This document shows positions 6,511 through 7,285 of a stretch of 7,285 nt of DNA, in pieces. Source of the DNA: Pseudobdellovibrionaceae bacterium (GTDB lineage Bacteria; Bdellovibrionota; Bdellovibrionia; Bdellovibrionales; Bdellovibrionaceae); assembly GCA_014376325.1 (NCBI GenBank), contig JACMRP010000035.1, forward strand, positions 1-7,285. Direction: 5' to 3'. Positions within the stretch are counted from its first letter, which is position 1, and each line of letters opens with the position of its first letter. The notes beneath the pieces were generated by a model. The model was not told where the DNA came from. It saw only the letters and a list, made by a program, of their open reading frames with translations, and did no database searches. A program made the translations under genes and the position numbers.

Positions 6511-6538
6511 GACCGCAGGTGCTGGTACACCTGCGGTC
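6511..6538 (+). promoter_or_regulatory. Perfect 11-bp stem-loop directly before the radical SAM start codon
   Basis: GACCGCAGGTG (6511-6521) and CACCTGCGGTC (6528-6538) pair completely around a 6-nt loop. The stem is G/C-rich (8 of 11 pairs). An outer TTGC/GCAA pair (6504-6507, 6542-6545) could lengthen it across a small interior loop. It begins 11 nt after the pirin stop and ends one base before the next ATG (6540). No T-run follows on either strand, so it is not a standard intrinsic terminator. The only purine-rich segment near the start, GCAGGTG, is inside the stem, which suggests a block on translation, an RNA processing site or partial attenuation. The structure is plain in the sequence; the role is inferred. 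Confidence 0.6.
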
Positions 6539-6539
6539 C

Positions 6540-7285
6540 ATGCAAAAGGATATCATTTTAGGCACCCTGAACTCGACTTACCAGCACTGCTCTTTCGGGC
6601 TGCGCTACCTTTATGCAAATCTGCAAGAGCTTCAGCCGCGTGCCGAAATGATCGAATGGACTATTCACGCAACTCCAAGAAACATCGTCGAAAAAATCCT
6701 CAGTTTTAACCCGAAGATCGTGGGCTTCGGTGTTTACATTTGGAACACGACCGAAACCTACGAAGTGGTTTCCATTCTTAAAAAAGTGGCACCCGAAGTG
6801 GTGATCGTGTTGGGTGGACCTGAAGTCAGTTACGAAACCGAAACCCAGCCGATTTGCAAAACTGCCGATTACGTCATTAAAGGCGAAGCCGATTTTCTGT
6901 TCTACGAATTCTGTAAAAATATTCTTGGCGGCACAAAGCCCGAACAAAAAATTATCTCGGGAGCTCTGCCGGACATTACTAAAATTAAAATGCCTTACGA
7001 TCTGTACTCCGATGAAGACATCAAAAATCGCATCGTGTACGTCGAAGTTTCTAGAGGTTGCCCTTACAAGTGCGAGTACTGTTTGTCGTCGCTCGATAAG
7101 GTCGTCCGCAGTTTTGATCTTGATAAATTTCTGGCAGACATGGATGCACTGATCGCGAAAGGCCTGCGGCAGTTTAAATTCGTCGATCGCACGTTCAACT
7201 TAAGCATCCAGACCAGTTCCAAGATCATGCAGTTTTTCTTAGAGCGAATTCATTTAAATTTATTCCTGCATTTTGAAATGGTTCC
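6540..7285 (+). CDS. Cobalamin-binding radical SAM protein (partial, 3' end outside window)
   Basis: Class B radical SAM proteins combine an N-terminal B12-binding domain with a [4Fe-4S]/SAM domain; many are methylases or unusual C-C bond formers. The frame is open from ATG 6540 to the window edge (248 codons visible). The B12-type domain covers about residues 4-145: DIILGTLNSTYQHCSFGLRYL (4-24), IVGFGVYIWN (60-69), VVIVLGGPEVS (87-97) and YVIKGEADFLFYEF (111-124). The cluster motif CxxxCxxC is C174-P-Y-K-C178-E-Y-C181, preceded by VEVSRG. The N-terminal style resembles the group with a C-terminal DUF4080, but that part is not in the window. No good Shine-Dalgarno sequence precedes the ATG; a GTG at 6519 is in frame but lies in the stem-loop. 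The substrate is unknown. It follows the pirin gene by 39 bp, and co-transcription is possible. Confidence 0.88.
   Translation, partial: MQKDIILGTLNSTYQHCSFGLRYLYANLQELQPRAEMIEWTIHATPRNIVEKILSFNPKIVGFGVYIWNTTETYEVVSILKKVAPEVVIVLGGPEVSYETETQPICKTADYVIKGEADFLFYEFCKNILGGTKPEQKIISGALPDITKIKMPYDLYSDEDIKNRIVYVEVSRGCPYKCEYCLSSLDKVVRSFDLDKFLADMDALIAKGLRQFKFVDRTFNLSIQTSSKIMQFFLERIHLNLFLHFEMV

Noticed and set aside
6519..6521. GTG as start of the radical SAM gene
   Set aside because: It is in frame, but it lies inside the hairpin, has no Shine-Dalgarno sequence and adds seven residues before the conserved beginning of the B12 domain.
6511..6538. Reading the 11-bp hairpin as a standard intrinsic terminator of the pirin gene
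   Set aside because: No T-run follows the stem on either strand, and the next start codon comes after one base, so it is listed as a stem-loop of unknown role.
6558..6947. Open frame of 129 codons on the minus strand
   Set aside because: It is antisense to the radical SAM frame, whose B12-binding and CxxxCxxC motifs are clear.

Overview
The window reads as a compact piece of a Gram-negative chromosome. It holds eight protein-coding genes on both strands, seven complete and one cut by the right edge, and I see no RNA gene, mobile element, CRISPR array or origin. Moderate base composition, exported peptidoglycan enzymes, a stand-alone PilZ protein and a LysR/pirin pair suggest a proteobacterium in the broad sense. 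A Bdellovibrio-like organism fits best, but that is an impression from gene style and not a proven assignment.

Left part (1-2997, + strand): a PBP4-type D-alanyl-D-alanine carboxypeptidase (DacB) is followed 38 bp later by an MltD-like lytic transglycosylase that starts at TTG. Both carry signal peptides, so the pair probably forms a wall-remodelling operon: one enzyme cuts the stem peptides, the other the glycan strands.

Middle part (3010-4758, - strand): a small PilZ (c-di-GMP receptor) gene converges on the transglycosylase gene with only 12 bp between stop codons. Upstream of it are thyA and folA, overlapping by ATGA. ThyA turns dUMP into dTMP and releases dihydrofolate, which FolA reduces back to tetrahydrofolate, so the overlap couples synthesis of two enzymes of one cycle. 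An inverted repeat lies between folA and the PilZ gene and may end thyA-folA transcription.

Right part (4813-7285): a LysR-type regulator (-) is divergent from a pirin/quercetinase-like cupin (+). The 101 bp between them contains a bipartite dyad that is a good candidate operator. After the pirin gene comes a perfect 11-bp stem-loop that nearly touches the start codon of a cobalamin-binding radical SAM gene; that gene runs out of the window.

Most of the content is ordinary, well-known families. No clearly undescribed system is evident. The least explained items are the stem-loop ahead of the radical SAM gene, the LysR/pirin dyad, and the unusual layout of the transglycosylase.
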